DNA of 61,064 nt from Actinomadura sp. 6K520 (GCF_004349245.1 NZ_SMLC01000028.1:1-61064), one strand, 5' to 3'. Positions 34,971-44,538 are shown, counted from the stretch's first letter. Made by a program: numbers and translations. Notes: generated by a model from the letters alone, not told the origin.

Positions 34971-37021
34971 GGTCGGGCTCCGATCTCCAGCAGCAGGTTT
35001 CCGTACCCGTCGACCTCGGCGCGGTCACCGGGATGCAGCAGGGTGGTGGCGGTCGGCTCCTCGATGACGGCGGGCCCGGCGACGCCGTTACCGGCCAGCA
35101 GCGCCGCCCGCGCGTAGACCGGCACGGGGAGCGCGCCGGCGGCCGGGGTGAAGACGATCTCCCGAGTCCCCGTGCGGGCCTCGTCCACCGGGGTCCGCGC
35201 CCCCTCAGGGATCTTGGTGAGGTCGGGCTTGCGCAGCCGGCCGACCGCCGAGACCCGCAGGCTGACGATCTGCGCGGGCTCGCCGGGGGCACTGTGGCTG
35301 TAGCGCTGCTCGTGCGCGGTGTCGAAGGCCCGCTTGAGATCGTCGACGGTTCGGGTCCCGGACGGCACGTCGACCGTGACGGTGTGCTCCTGGCCGACGT
35401 AGCGCATGTCCGCCGCGCGCAGGAACTCCACCGCGCCGAACCGCAGCTCGCCGAAGGCGAGGGCTCGCTCGCACTCGTCCTCCAGCCTCCGGTACGACTC
35501 CTCGATCTCCTCGGCCGTCGTGTCGCGCAGCGTCCGCACGCCGGTCTGCACGACGTCGAGACGCTGGTCGGCCATGAGCATCCCGAGCGCCGAGAACAGG
35601 GCCGGGTTCTGCGGCACCACGACGCGCCCGATGGCCAGTTCGCGGGCGACCTGCGAGACGTGCAGCGGCCCGTTCCCGCCGTAGGCGACCAGGGTGAAGT
35701 CCCGCGGGTCGAGGCCCCGCTCGGTGGTCACCGCGCGGACGGAGTTGGCCATCGAGGCCGCCCCGATGGCGATGATCCCGGCTGCGGTGGCGGTGGCGTC
35801 CATGCCGAGCCGGCCGGCCAGCGCGCCGACCGCGCGGCGGGCCGCGTCGTGGTCGAGGTGCAGCCCGCCGGCCAGCTCACCGCTGGGCGCCAGGTGCCCG
35901 AGGACCACGGACGCGTCGGTGATCGTGGGCTCCGTGCCGCCGCGGCCGTAGCAGGCCGGGCCGGGGTCGGCGCCCGCGCTCCGCGGCCCCACGTGGACTC
36001 CGTCGGCCTCGTCGAGCCAGGCGACGCTGCCGCCGCCGGTGCCGACCTCCACGATGTCCAGGCACGGGATGCGGATCGGCAGCCCCGTGTTGTAGCCGCC
36101 GAGGAAATAGTCGCTGGCCATCGGGAACGTCAGGTCGCGGATCACCGCCGACTTCGCCGTCGTGCCGCCCATGTCGAAAGCGATCGCCTCGCGCTGGCCG
36201 AGCGCCTCGCACAGCGCGATCGTGCCGACCACGCCGCCGGCCGGGCCCGACTCCAGCATCTGCACGCACTGGCCGGCGGCCGTGGCCACGTCGGACACAC
36301 CGCCGTTGGACTGCATGATCGCGAGTGCGGCCCCGGAACCGCCCGCCCGCAGCCGGTCTTCGAGCCGTCCGAGGTAGTCGCTGACCAGCGGGCCCACGAA
36401 GGCGTTCGCCACCACGGTCGAGGTCCGCTCGAACTCGCGGTACTCGCGGCTGATCTCGTGCGACAGCGTGACGTACGCGCCGGGCAGTTCCTCCCGCAGG
36501 ATCTCGCCCACCCGGATCTCGTGCGCCGGGTCGCGGTAGGCGTGCAGCAGGACCACGGCCACGGAATCCACACCGAGCGCGGCCAGCTCGCGGGCGACGG
36601 CCCGGGTGCGGTCCTCGTCGAGCTCCCGGGCGGTCCCGCCGTCGGCGCGCGTCCGCTCCGGGACCTCGAAGATCATCTCTCGTGGGATCAGCGGCCGGTG
36701 CTTGGTGAAGGCGAGGTTGAACGCGTCGGGGCGGTTGATGCGGCCGATCTCGTACACGTCCCGGAATCCCGCCGTGGTGAGCAGCGCGGTCCGCGCTCCC
36801 TTGCGCTCGATCAGCGCGTTCACCACGACGGTGCTGCCGTGGATGGCGAGAACGAGATCCGGCACCGGGACGTTCGCGGCTCGCAGGCCACCGAACACGC
36901 CGTCGATGAGGTCGTGCGGTGTGCTGAGCGTCTTCCCCAGCATCAGTGTGCCCTTGACGTCGTCGTAGCCCACGACGTCGGTGAAGGTCCCGCCGATGTC
37001 GACGGCGGCCCTGATCGGCAT
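34967..37021 (-). CDS. hyuA: Hydantoinase/oxoprolinase A subunit
   Basis: A 684-residue HyuA-type ATPase-fold subunit. The N terminus, AAVDIGGTFTDVVGYDD, holds the phosphate-binding motif; AFDMGGTTAKSAVI lies near residue 285 and GGNGPLHVSQVARELAI near 455. It pairs with HyuB downstream and follows an ABC importer for an organic substrate, which supports a catabolic role. An AGGGGAG ribosome site lies just before ATG 37021. The exact substrate cannot be told from sequence: hydantoins, oxoproline, and carboxylation of ketones are all possible in this family. Confidence 0.92.
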   Translation of the reverse strand: MPIRAAVDIGGTFTDVVGYDDVKGTLMLGKTLSTPHDLIDGVFGGLRAANVPVPDLVLAIHGSTVVVNALIERKGARTALLTTAGFRDVYEIGRINRPDAFNLAFTKHRPLIPREMIFEVPERTRADGGTARELDEDRTRAVARELAALGVDSVAVVLLHAYRDPAHEIRVGEILREELPGAYVTLSHEISREYREFERTSTVVANAFVGPLVSDYLGRLEDRLRAGGSGAALAIMQSNGGVSDVATAAGQCVQMLESGPAGGVVGTIALCEALGQREAIAFDMGGTTAKSAVIRDLTFPMASDYFLGGYNTGLPIRIPCLDIVEVGTGGGSVAWLDEADGVHVGPRSAGADPGPACYGRGGTEPTITDASVVLGHLAPSGELAGGLHLDHDAARRAVGALAGRLGMDATATAAGIIAIGAASMANSVRAVTTERGLDPRDFTLVAYGGNGPLHVSQVARELAIGRVVVPQNPALFSALGMLMADQRLDVVQTGVRTLRDTTAEEIEESYRRLEDECERALAFGELRFGAVEFLRAADMRYVGQEHTVTVDVPSGTRTVDDLKRAFDTAHEQRYSHSAPGEPAQIVSLRVSAVGRLRKPDLTKIPEGARTPVDEARTGTREIVFTPAAGALPVPVYARAALLAGNGVAGPAVIEEPTATTLLHPGDRAEVDGYGNLLLEIGARP

Positions 37022-37049
37022 ATGGCTCCCCTTTTGGCTGATGGGCTCG

Positions 37050-37814
37050 TCACGGATGTCTGCGCAGTGCGATGCGTTCGAGGAGGTCGACGGCGGCGAA
37101 GACCAGGACCCCGAGCACGGCCAGGCTGATGATGCAGGCGAACAGCAGCGGCACGTTCTGGTTGCCGCTCGCCGAGATCGTCAGGTAACCGAGCCCCGAC
37201 CCGCCGACGATGAACTCGCCGACGACCACGCCGATCACCGCGAAGGTGATGGCGACCTTGAGGCCGGCCAGCAGGCTCGGCAACGCGCCGGGCAGGCGCA
37301 GCAGGCGGAACAGCCGCCAGCGGGACGCACCCATCGAGCGGCCCAGTTTGACCAGGTCGGGGTCGATCGAGGTGAGGCCCAGCGCGGTGTTGACGATGAT
37401 CGGAAAGATGGCGACGGACACGGCGATCAGCACATTGGTCATCAGCCCGAAGCCGAACCACACGATGAACAGCGGGCCGAGCGCCACCTTCGGCACGGCC
37501 TGACTCATCACCAGCAACGGATAGCCCAGCCGCTCCACCGCGCGGGAGAACGCCATCGGCACCGCGATCGCCACACCGAGCACGGCCGAGACCCCGAAGG
37601 CCAGCAGGACCCCGCGCAGCGTGACCCAGCTCTCCCGCAGCAGTGGCTCGCGATAGGTCGACACCGCCTCGGCCACCTGTGCCGGGGTGGGCAGCAGGTA
37701 GTCCGGCGTCCGGCCGAGCAGCACGATCCCCTGCCACACCACCACGACGAGTACGACCGCCAGCGCGTACCAGAAGGCGGTCAGCTCGCCGAGCCGTCGC
37801 GCGATCCTAGGCAT
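37050..37814 (-). CDS. ABC importer permease (SsuC/ThiX-like)
   Basis: A 254-residue membrane protein with about six hydrophobic segments and the permease EAA-like loop GASRWRLFRLLRLPGALPSLLAGL near 165-188. It overlaps the ATPase gene upstream by 8 nt. The family imports sulfonates, nitrate, taurine and pyrimidine-like compounds. Confidence 0.9.
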   Translation of the reverse strand: MPRIARRLGELTAFWYALAVVLVVVVWQGIVLLGRTPDYLLPTPAQVAEAVSTYREPLLRESWVTLRGVLLAFGVSAVLGVAIAVPMAFSRAVERLGYPLLVMSQAVPKVALGPLFIVWFGFGLMTNVLIAVSVAIFPIIVNTALGLTSIDPDLVKLGRSMGASRWRLFRLLRLPGALPSLLAGLKVAITFAVIGVVVGEFIVGGSGLGYLTISASGNQNVPLLFACIISLAVLGVLVFAAVDLLERIALRRHP

Positions 37815-38628
37815 CGGACGCCTCCTCGGTGCCGTCCGCCCGCAGCCTCGCCGCCGCCTCCTCCTGTCGCCCGTCGGTGAGCATGCGGCGGAGCCGGCCG
37901 GTGTACCTGACGAACTCCGGATGTTCCCGGACCTCGATCGGCCGGGGGCGCGGCAGGTCGATCCGCACCTCGCCGACGATGCGGCCCGGCCGCGGCGACA
38001 TCACCACCACCCGGTCGGCGAGGAAGGCGGCCTCGTCGATTCCGTGCGTCACGAACAGCACGGAGGTCCCCGCCCGCGCCGCGAGTTCGCCCAGCTCGAC
38101 GTTGAGGCCCTCCCGGGTGAGCGCGTCCAGCGCACCGAACGGCTCGTCCATGAACAGCAGCGGCGGCCGATGCACCAGCGCGCGGCAGATCGCCACCCGC
38201 TGCCGCATGCCGCCGGACAGCTCCCGCGGGTACCGCCGGGCGAATCGCGCCATCCCCACCATCTCCAGCAGCTCCCGGGCCCGCTCCCGATGGGGGGCGG
38301 TGGCCAGCCCGCGCATCTGGAACTGCAGCAGGACGTTGTCCTCGCAGCTGCGCCAGTCCAGCAGCAGGTCGCGCTGGAACATCACGCCCGCCTCCAGCAG
38401 TGGCCCGGTCACCGGCCGGTCCCCCAGCGTCACCCGGCCTCCGGTGGGGGCGTCGAGCCCGGCCATGATCGTCATCATGGTGCTCTTGCCGCAGCCGCTG
38501 GGGCCGAGCACGCTGACGAACTCACCCGGGGCGATGGTCAGGTCGACGCCGGCCAGCGCCACGATCGTCCCGTCGTCGGAGGGGAACTCCTTCGTCAGGC
38601 CCGCGACCTGCAGGGCACGGGCGCTCAC
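37807..38628 (-). CDS. ABC importer ATP-binding protein (SsuB/TauB-like)
   Basis: A 273-residue ATPase. Walker A is GPSGCGKSTMMT, the signature LSGGMRQRVAICRAL, Walker B LLFMDEPFGALD, and the switch His lies in FVTHGIDEAAFLADR. The GTG start at 38628 has GGAGACG upstream; the longer frame to 38676 would run into the substrate-binding gene. Energises uptake with the adjoining permease and lipoprotein. Confidence 0.92.
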   Translation of the reverse strand: MSARALQVAGLTKEFPSDDGTIVALAGVDLTIAPGEFVSVLGPSGCGKSTMMTIMAGLDAPTGGRVTLGDRPVTGPLLEAGVMFQRDLLLDWRSCEDNVLLQFQMRGLATAPHRERARELLEMVGMARFARRYPRELSGGMRQRVAICRALVHRPPLLFMDEPFGALDALTREGLNVELGELAARAGTSVLFVTHGIDEAAFLADRVVVMSPRPGRIVGEVRIDLPRPRPIEVREHPEFVRYTGRLRRMLTDGRQEEAAARLRADGTEEASDA

Positions 38629-38656
38629 ACCGTCTCCACCGACCGGCCGGCGCAGG

Positions 38657-39700
38657 TCAGCACGTGCCGGTGCCAAGGCCGTCCCCCTTCGCGAACAGGC
38701 TGTTGTCGAAGTACTTCCGCCCGTCCTCCGGGCCGCGCAGGCCCGCGGTCCGCTTCAGGCCCTCGACGGCGCCCGTCCAGTCGTCCGGCGCGTTCTCCCC
38801 ATAGGGCCGGCCGCTCTGCGCGGGCGAGCACATGAAGTCGAGGACGGACTTCAGCGTGCCGAGCGATTGCCGGGGATTGAGCTCGGGGTGCTCGGCGGTG
38901 ATCGCCTTGATGGCGGCGTCGGGGTCCTTCTTGGCCGCCTGGAAGCCGCGCAGCGTGGCACGGGCGAAGGCGCGGACGAGTTGCGGCCGGTCCCGCAGCG
39001 TCTCCCTGGTGACCACCAGGACGTAGTCGGGCGGGTTGAAGCCGACGTCCGACTGCATCAGGACCTCCGCCGGTCGCCGCTGCGTCTGCGGCACGAAGTA
39101 CCGGACGGTGTACATGGCGTCGACCTTGCCGCTGACGTAGGTCGTGACCAGTGCGTTGGCGTCCGCGACGACCACCTCGACATCGGACTTGGAAAGGCCC
39201 GCCGCCGTCAGCGCCGCGTACATGTTCTGCTCCACCAGCGCGGAGACCGCGACGGACCGGCCGCGCAGGCCCTTGATCGACGTGATGCCGGAATCCTTGG
39301 GCACGAAGAACCCGAAGCTGCTCCGGCCCAGGTAGGTGGCGGCGCTGGTGAGCTGCTGTCCCTGCCCGATCGCCATGATCAGGTTGGTCGCGGCGGCCAT
39401 GCCGAAGTCCGATCCGCCGTTGCCGACGTCGGTGATGGTCTGCCCTGAGCCCTTGCTGTCGCGGATCTCGACGTCCAGGCCCTCCTCCTCGAAGTAGCCG
39501 AGCTTGTCGGCGTAGTACAGGGGCGCGTCACCGCCGCTCGTCACGAACGGGCCGCGATAGGTCACCTTCGTCAGCGGCTTCCCGCCGGCCCCGTCGGCAC
39601 CGCCGCAGCTGACGCTCGCCATCAGCAGGGCACCCAGCACGACTCCGGCCATGACACCGTTCCGCCCGGTTCTTCCGGAGAGGACCACCGCCACCACCAC
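38657..39700 (-). CDS. NMT1/THI5-like ABC substrate-binding lipoprotein
   Basis: A 347-residue protein. The signal peptide VVLGALLMASVSCGG has a lipobox Cys near residue 33. The SsuA/THI5 fold follows (DAPLYYADKLGYFEEEGLDVEI; GGSDFGMAAATNLIMAIGQG; GLRGRSVAVS). Members bind pyrimidine-, nitrate- or sulfonate-like ligands. First gene of the minus-strand operon (binding protein, ATPase, permease, hyuA, hyuB, GMC oxidoreductase) and divergent from the FAH hydrolase gene. Confidence 0.9.
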   Translation of the reverse strand: MVVAVVLSGRTGRNGVMAGVVLGALLMASVSCGGADGAGGKPLTKVTYRGPFVTSGGDAPLYYADKLGYFEEEGLDVEIRDSKGSGQTITDVGNGGSDFGMAAATNLIMAIGQGQQLTSAATYLGRSSFGFFVPKDSGITSIKGLRGRSVAVSALVEQNMYAALTAAGLSKSDVEVVVADANALVTTYVSGKVDAMYTVRYFVPQTQRRPAEVLMQSDVGFNPPDYVLVVTRETLRDRPQLVRAFARATLRGFQAAKKDPDAAIKAITAEHPELNPRQSLGTLKSVLDFMCSPAQSGRPYGENAPDDWTGAVEGLKRTAGLRGPEDGRKYFDNSLFAKGDGLGTGTC

Positions 39701-39713
39701 CCTTCCCCTCGGG

Positions 39714-39787
39714 GTTGGCTACATCTAAGGAGTAGTTGTATCCAACTTTGAGTTTTGAATGTACAGTTACAGCGCGAGGATGTACAG
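39714..39787. promoter_or_regulatory. Divergent promoter/operator region of the catabolic locus
   Basis: GTTGGCTACA (39714-39723) and TGTATCCAAC (39737-39746) form an inverted repeat with one mismatch. ATGTACAG occurs at 39759-39766 and again at 39780-39787, exactly 21 bp apart (two helical turns). TGTACA also occurs at 42256-42261 before the GntR gene. Probable binding sites for the locus regulator. Confidence 0.5.
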
Positions 39788-39823
39788 ACTCGGTGTGAGT
39801 TGCCGGTGACGAGAGGACTGGGC

Positions 39824-40675
39824 GTGCGACTAGGCACTATTCGGCTGGACGAGGGCGCGACCGCCGCGGGACGGCTCGACGAGGACCGGATCACGCTGCT
39901 GCCGTACGAGGACGTGGGAGCACTGCTCGCCTCGGGTCCGGGCTGGCGGGAACGGGCCGAGGGAGCGGACGGTCGTCCCGTGCCGGCGTCGGGGGCCGAC
40001 CTCGCGCCCGTAACGCCGCACCCCGAGAAGATCCTGTGCGTGGGAGTCAACTACCGCGACCACATCGCCGAGGTGGGGGCCGAGCCGCCGGAGCACCCGA
40101 CGATCTTCGCCAAGTACGCCCGCAGCCTCATCGGCCCGTACGACGACATCACGCTGCCGACCGGCTCCGACGCCGTGGACTGGGAGGTCGAACTGGGCGT
40201 GGTGATCGGCGAGACCGTCCGGGACGTGCGCGCCGACCGAGCATGGGACGCGATCGCCGGCTACACCATCGTCAACGACATCAGCATGCGCGACTGGCAG
40301 TTCCGCACGTCGCAGTTCCTGCAGGGCAAGACGTTCGAGGCCAGCACCCCGGTCGGGCCCTACCTCGTCACGCCCGACGAGGTGGGACACGCGCGGGCGT
40401 GCGTCCTCACCTGCGCCGTGGACGATGACGTGATGCAGAAGTCGGTCACCAGCGAACTGGTCTTCTCGGCCGCCGAGATCATTTCCTACATCAGCTCCTT
40501 CATCACGCTGGTGCCCGGCGACCTGATCGCCACCGGGACGCCCGGCGGCGTCGGCGGTGCCCGCAAGCCCCCCGTGTACCTCGCGCCCGGCCAGACGGTC
40601 ACCTCGCGTATCGACGGCCTCGGCGAGCTGGTCAACCGCTGCGTCGCGCCCACACCCGCCCCCGCGGGCCGCTAG
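39824..40675 (+). CDS. Fumarylacetoacetate hydrolase-family protein
   Basis: A 283-residue FAH-family enzyme. Metal-site region: CVGVNYRDHIAEVG, DWEVELGVVIG, NDISMRDWQ, QGKTFEASTPVGP, GTPGGVG. The family covers acylpyruvate hydrolases, decarboxylases and hydratases of ring-cleavage pathways. GTG 39824 is chosen with GAGAGG 8 nt upstream; the longer frame covers the operator repeats. It lies 8 nt before the acyl-CoA ligase gene, hence one operon. Confidence 0.88.
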   Translation: MRLGTIRLDEGATAAGRLDEDRITLLPYEDVGALLASGPGWRERAEGADGRPVPASGADLAPVTPHPEKILCVGVNYRDHIAEVGAEPPEHPTIFAKYARSLIGPYDDITLPTGSDAVDWEVELGVVIGETVRDVRADRAWDAIAGYTIVNDISMRDWQFRTSQFLQGKTFEASTPVGPYLVTPDEVGHARACVLTCAVDDDVMQKSVTSELVFSAAEIISYISSFITLVPGDLIATGTPGGVGGARKPPVYLAPGQTVTSRIDGLGELVNRCVAPTPAPAGR

Positions 40676-40683
40676 AGGAGCGC

Positions 40684-42225
40684 ATGCCGATGCAGGTGAT
40701 CGAGTTCTTCGACAGGGGCGTCCTGATCAACCCGGACGGCATCGCCTTCGTCCGCCCGGACGGCACCGAAGCACTGACATACGCGGAGGCCGACGACATC
40801 ACCCACCGGGTCGCGGCGGCACTGCACCGCGACGGGATGGGGCAGGGCACGCCGGTCGCCGTGCTCAGCGCCAACGCCCCGCATCTCTTCCCGATCGTCC
40901 TCGGCGTGCTGCGCGCCGGTTGCGCCTGGGTGGCGCTCAACGCGCGGGCGAGGCCGCAGGACCTGATCGGGCTGCTGCGGCTCGTCGGAGCGCGGGCACT
41001 GCTGCATTCCGACGAGCTGGCCGAGGTCGCCGACCGGATCCGCGGCGAGGTCGAAACGCTCGGCCGCGCCGTCCCGATCGACCGGCCGGAGGGCTGGCTC
41101 GCCCCGCCCGGCACTCGCGTGCCGCTGCCGCCGCTGGACCCCGAGGCGGTGGCCGGCTACTTCGGCACCGGTGGCACCACGGGACGTCCCAAGGCCGTCG
41201 AGGTCCCCAACCGGGCCTTCGAGACGATGATCCACGCCTTCAACGCGCACCTGCCCGAACACGACCCCGTCCACCTCGTCGCCGCCCCGATGACGCACGC
41301 CGCCGGGACACTGGTCTTCCCCGTCCTCGCCGCCGGTGGGCGCAACATCGTGCACGACGGGGTCGCGCCCGGCGAGATACTCGAATCGATCGAGCGGAAC
41401 GCGGTGACCCGGCTCTTCCTGCCGCCGACCGCGATCTACGCCCTGCTGGACCACCCGGACGCAACTCGCCGCGACCTGTCGAGCCTGCGCTATTTCCTGT
41501 ACGGGGCGGCTCCCATGTCGGTGACCAAGCTGGAGGAGGCGATGGAGGTCTTCGGCCCGGTGATGGCCCAGTTCTACGGGCAGACCGAACTGCCCATGAT
41601 GTGCACGTTCCTCGGCCCCGGCGAGCACGCGGCGGCGCTGGCCGAGCCCCGGCTGCGCGGCCGCCTGGCGAGCTGCGGCCGGCCCACCCTGGTCGCCAAC
41701 GTGGCCATCGTGGACGACGAGAACGCCCCGGTGCCCACGGGTGAGCGGGGCGAGATCGTCGTACGCAGCTCACTGCGGATGAAGGGCTACCACCGGGCCG
41801 CCGACCAGACCGCCGGCGTCCGGCTACCCGGAGACTGGCTGGCCACCGGCGATGTCGGGCACCTCGACGCCGACGGCTACCTCTACATCGTCGACCGCAA
41901 ACGCGACCTCATCATCTCCGGTGGCTTCAACGTCTTCCCCAGCGAGGTGGAGCAGGTGATCCTCGGCCATCCGGCCGTCCGGGACTGCGCGGTCATCGGC
42001 CTTCCCGACGACAAGTGGGGCGAGCGGGTGACGGCCGTCGTCGAACTCAAGGCCGGCGCGAACGCCGATCAGGCCGAGCTCATCGCGGCTTGCAAAGACC
42101 GCCTCGGCGGCGTCAAGGCGCCCAAAGAGGTCATCTTTCGCGAGCTGCCCAGGTCACCGGTCGGCAAGGTACTTAAACGAGAGTTGCGCGACGCATACTG
42201 GCGCGGCCGAGAGCGCAAGGTGTGA
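40684..42225 (+). CDS. Class I adenylate-forming acyl-CoA ligase
   Basis: A 513-residue AMP-binding enzyme. P-loop GTGGTTGRPKAVEV near residue 160, A5 motif QFYGQTELPMM near 298, GDVGHLDADGYLYIVDRKRDLIISGG near 385-410 (given in two parts: hinge Asp and Arg), and the C-terminal lysine in PRSPVGKVLKREL. It should activate a carboxylate, probably a product or substrate of the same pathway, as a CoA thioester. Full length; GGAG ribosome site in AGAGGAGCGC before the ATG. Confidence 0.9.
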   Translation: MPMQVIEFFDRGVLINPDGIAFVRPDGTEALTYAEADDITHRVAAALHRDGMGQGTPVAVLSANAPHLFPIVLGVLRAGCAWVALNARARPQDLIGLLRLVGARALLHSDELAEVADRIRGEVETLGRAVPIDRPEGWLAPPGTRVPLPPLDPEAVAGYFGTGGTTGRPKAVEVPNRAFETMIHAFNAHLPEHDPVHLVAAPMTHAAGTLVFPVLAAGGRNIVHDGVAPGEILESIERNAVTRLFLPPTAIYALLDHPDATRRDLSSLRYFLYGAAPMSVTKLEEAMEVFGPVMAQFYGQTELPMMCTFLGPGEHAAALAEPRLRGRLASCGRPTLVANVAIVDDENAPVPTGERGEIVVRSSLRMKGYHRAADQTAGVRLPGDWLATGDVGHLDADGYLYIVDRKRDLIISGGFNVFPSEVEQVILGHPAVRDCAVIGLPDDKWGERVTAVVELKAGANADQAELIAACKDRLGGVKAPKEVIFRELPRSPVGKVLKRELRDAYWRGRERKV

Positions 42226-42317
42226 CCGCAATTGGCTGCAATACATGCGACACTGTGTACAAGAAATTTTGCTTTCAGCAATTCAACCAGCGGCGGATCT
42301 GAACGAGGTACGAGCCC

Positions 42318-43031
42318 GTGAGCACAAGCTCCGCGGAAAACAAAATAGGCGCGGGAACACGAAACGTGCATCACACCCTGCGGCGACTCATCCTGGAGTG
42401 CGAACTTCCGCCCGGCGCCGAGATCTCCCAACTCGAACTCAGCCGCAAGCTCTCCGTGAGTCGCACTCCACTGCGCGAAGCGCTGCGCCTCCTCGAAAGC
42501 GAGGGCCTGGTGGAGGACAGCGGCCCGCACCGCTCGGTCAGAATCAGTTCGTTGAGCATGAACGACCTGGACGACCTCTACTCGCTCCGCGTCATGGGCG
42601 AGGGCCTGGCGATCTGGCTCACCGTCCCGATGCTGCGCGCCACGGACTTCGAGCAGATGGAATGGGAACTCGAACACGCCGCCCCGGGCGGCGACACTGA
42701 GGCGCACCGACGCTTTCACAGTATCCTGCGAGCCGGTGCCGGGCCGCGGCTGCGCGACCACCTGGAGCGGCTTTTCGACCACGCCGAGCGCTACCACCGC
42801 GCCTACATGTTCCAGGAACAGGACAGCGACAAATTCGAGGCCAAACTTGAGGAGCACCGGAATCTGATGGACGCCTGCCGGACCCGTGACCGGCACCGCG
42901 CCCGCGACCTGCTGGTCGACCATATCGCCGGCACGGCCATCGCCCTGATGACCGCCGAGCGGCATGCCCCCTTCTCCCTCCCCATCGCCGTGGCCATGGC
43001 CAAAGCCGGCGGAACAGCGATAGACCCGTGA
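42318..43031 (+). CDS. GntR-family regulator with FCD domain
   Basis: A 237-residue protein. The winged helix at about residues 18-75 contains LSRKLSVSRTPLREALRLLESEGLVE. An all-helical FCD ligand domain follows (DLYSLRVMGEGLAIWL; HRRFHSIL; HRNLMDACRTRDRHRARDLLVDHI). GTG start. The 92-bp upstream spacer has ATTG-GCTG-CAAT and TGTACA. It is the likely regulator of the divergent catabolic operons, with an organic acid as ligand. Confidence 0.9.
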   Translation: MSTSSAENKIGAGTRNVHHTLRRLILECELPPGAEISQLELSRKLSVSRTPLREALRLLESEGLVEDSGPHRSVRISSLSMNDLDDLYSLRVMGEGLAIWLTVPMLRATDFEQMEWELEHAAPGGDTEAHRRFHSILRAGAGPRLRDHLERLFDHAERYHRAYMFQEQDSDKFEAKLEEHRNLMDACRTRDRHRARDLLVDHIAGTAIALMTAERHAPFSLPIAVAMAKAGGTAIDP

Positions 43032-43108
43032 TCCCAGCGCGTACAGCCGCTCGCCAACGGCCCGCACCCGGTCGACCGTGAGCGGGCCGTCATCTCCGCT
43101 GCGTCCGG

Positions 43109-43651
43109 CTACCGGTTCAGTGCATAGGCCAGCACGACCGCGCCGTTGCCGATCTCGGTCACTCCCACCAGGTCCATGGCGGTAGGGCTGATGCCGGACA
43201 GCAGCGACTCACCGGAGCCGGCGACGAATGGCGAGATGCCCAGATGGAGCTCGTCCAGCAGACCCGCCTCGGCCAGCGCCCGGCTGAACGGGCCGTTGCC
43301 GTACTTCACCAGCGTGCCGTCGCCGGACTCTTTGAGCCGGGCGACGGCGTCCACCGCATCGCCACCGAGCACCTCGGCGTTCCACGTGGTCTCGGTCAGC
43401 GTGGTGGAGGCGACATGCTTCGGCAGCGAGTTGACCTTGTCGGCGAGGTCGCCGGTCATGTCCGGCCACGTTCCGGCGAAGTTCTCGTAGGTCACCCGTC
43501 CCAGTACCAGGCCGGCCGCCGACTCCAGCAGCCTGAGCTGGTAGGCGATGTGGTTGTCGTGAGAGGGGACCTTCATCTGTGCGGCCCACCAGTCGTCCCC
43601 GGAGTGCCTTCCATCGATCGAGAGGTGGTCGTATTCGATCAGTTTTCGCAT
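43109..43651 (-). CDS. RibD C-terminal/dihydrofolate reductase-like protein
   Basis: A 180-residue RibD_C-fold reductase (LVLGRVTYENFAGTWPD near 50-66; GTLVKYGNGPFSRALAEAGLLDELHL). Such stand-alone proteins are common in actinomycetes and their substrate is usually unknown. It ends convergent with the GntR gene and is probably transcribed alone. The neighbouring AraC gene lies 92 bp upstream on the same strand. Confidence 0.88.
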   Translation of the reverse strand: MRKLIEYDHLSIDGRHSGDDWWAAQMKVPSHDNHIAYQLRLLESAAGLVLGRVTYENFAGTWPDMTGDLADKVNSLPKHVASTTLTETTWNAEVLGGDAVDAVARLKESGDGTLVKYGNGPFSRALAEAGLLDELHLGISPFVAGSGESLLSGISPTAMDLVGVTEIGNGAVVLAYALNR

Positions 43652-43743
43652 GCCGGGAAGGCAATCATCCGGCTGATCCGCCCGTCTTGTATCGAAGCGA
43701 AACCTCGGCGGATCGAAGCCATCGGCGAGCCGATGGCCGGGTA

Positions 43744-44433
43744 TCAGAACGCGAGAAACGGGACGCCGGACCTCAACTCACCGGGGGTGTGGCCGACGGC
43801 CCACCGCATCGCCCGCGCGAGCTGCGGTTGGTCGTAGTAGCCGGCGGTAGTCATTACGTCGGCGATGGATCTCCCCGTTGTGAGGAGCCGCGCGGCGTAC
43901 TGTGCCTGCTCGATGCTGGCGAGCTTGCGGCGCGAGATCCCGACCGCCCGGCGGAACCGGATCTGCGCCATACGCTGCGACAGGGCGCGTGGCCGCTCGC
44001 CGTGCCGGATCTCGTCGACGAGCGGGTCGAAGATCAGCAGACCTGCCCGCACCAGCCTGTCGACGAAGACGTCGACGTTCTGCTCGGTCGGCATCTCCCA
44101 TGCCCGGTTGTCCAGCAGGATCCGGTCGCCGTGCAGGGTCGGCAGCAGGACATCGTTGAGGTCGGCGAGACCGCGGGGAGGGAACAGCGGAAGATAGGCA
44201 CCGAGCCGCAGGTCGACACCGAAGAACTCGCAGCCCTCCGGGCAGATCAGCGGCGTGGCCTTCGTCTCCGGTCCGCGAAGGTGCACCGTCAGCCTGTCGG
44301 CGGCCCGCGCGAACGCGATCATGGACGAGCCTTTGACCACCGAGGTGAAGCCGGTCGCGGCGTCACAGCGCGCCGACCACACCCGTTGCACCAGGGGGAG
44401 ATCGCCCGCGACTTCATCGAAGATCAACCCCAT
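43744..44433 (-). CDS. AraC-family regulator
   Basis: A 229-residue protein. The N-terminal ligand-like domain has FFGVDLRLGAYLPLFPP, seen in AraC proteins with the DUF6597-type sensor. The C-terminal HTH pair includes QIRFRRAVGISRRKLASIEQAQYAARLL and SIADVMTTAGYYDQPQLARAMRWAVGHTPGEL (each in part diagnostic). Likely regulator of the DHFR-like gene downstream. Confidence 0.87.
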   Translation of the reverse strand: MGLIFDEVAGDLPLVQRVWSARCDAATGFTSVVKGSSMIAFARAADRLTVHLRGPETKATPLICPEGCEFFGVDLRLGAYLPLFPPRGLADLNDVLLPTLHGDRILLDNRAWEMPTEQNVDVFVDRLVRAGLLIFDPLVDEIRHGERPRALSQRMAQIRFRRAVGISRRKLASIEQAQYAARLLTTGRSIADVMTTAGYYDQPQLARAMRWAVGHTPGELRSGVPFLAF

Positions 44434-44538
44434 ATCGGCTGGAGTCTAGGTGACGCGGCCACGTCGCGGTGCCCGCGAGCCATGCCACAGCATCCGCGAC
44501 GGATGGTCAGGTCGTCCACACGGAGGAGTCGGCGCCGC

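Noticed and set aside
33075..37129. Long plus-strand frames opposite hyuB and hyuA
   Set aside because: Low-complexity antisense frames without homology-like motifs.
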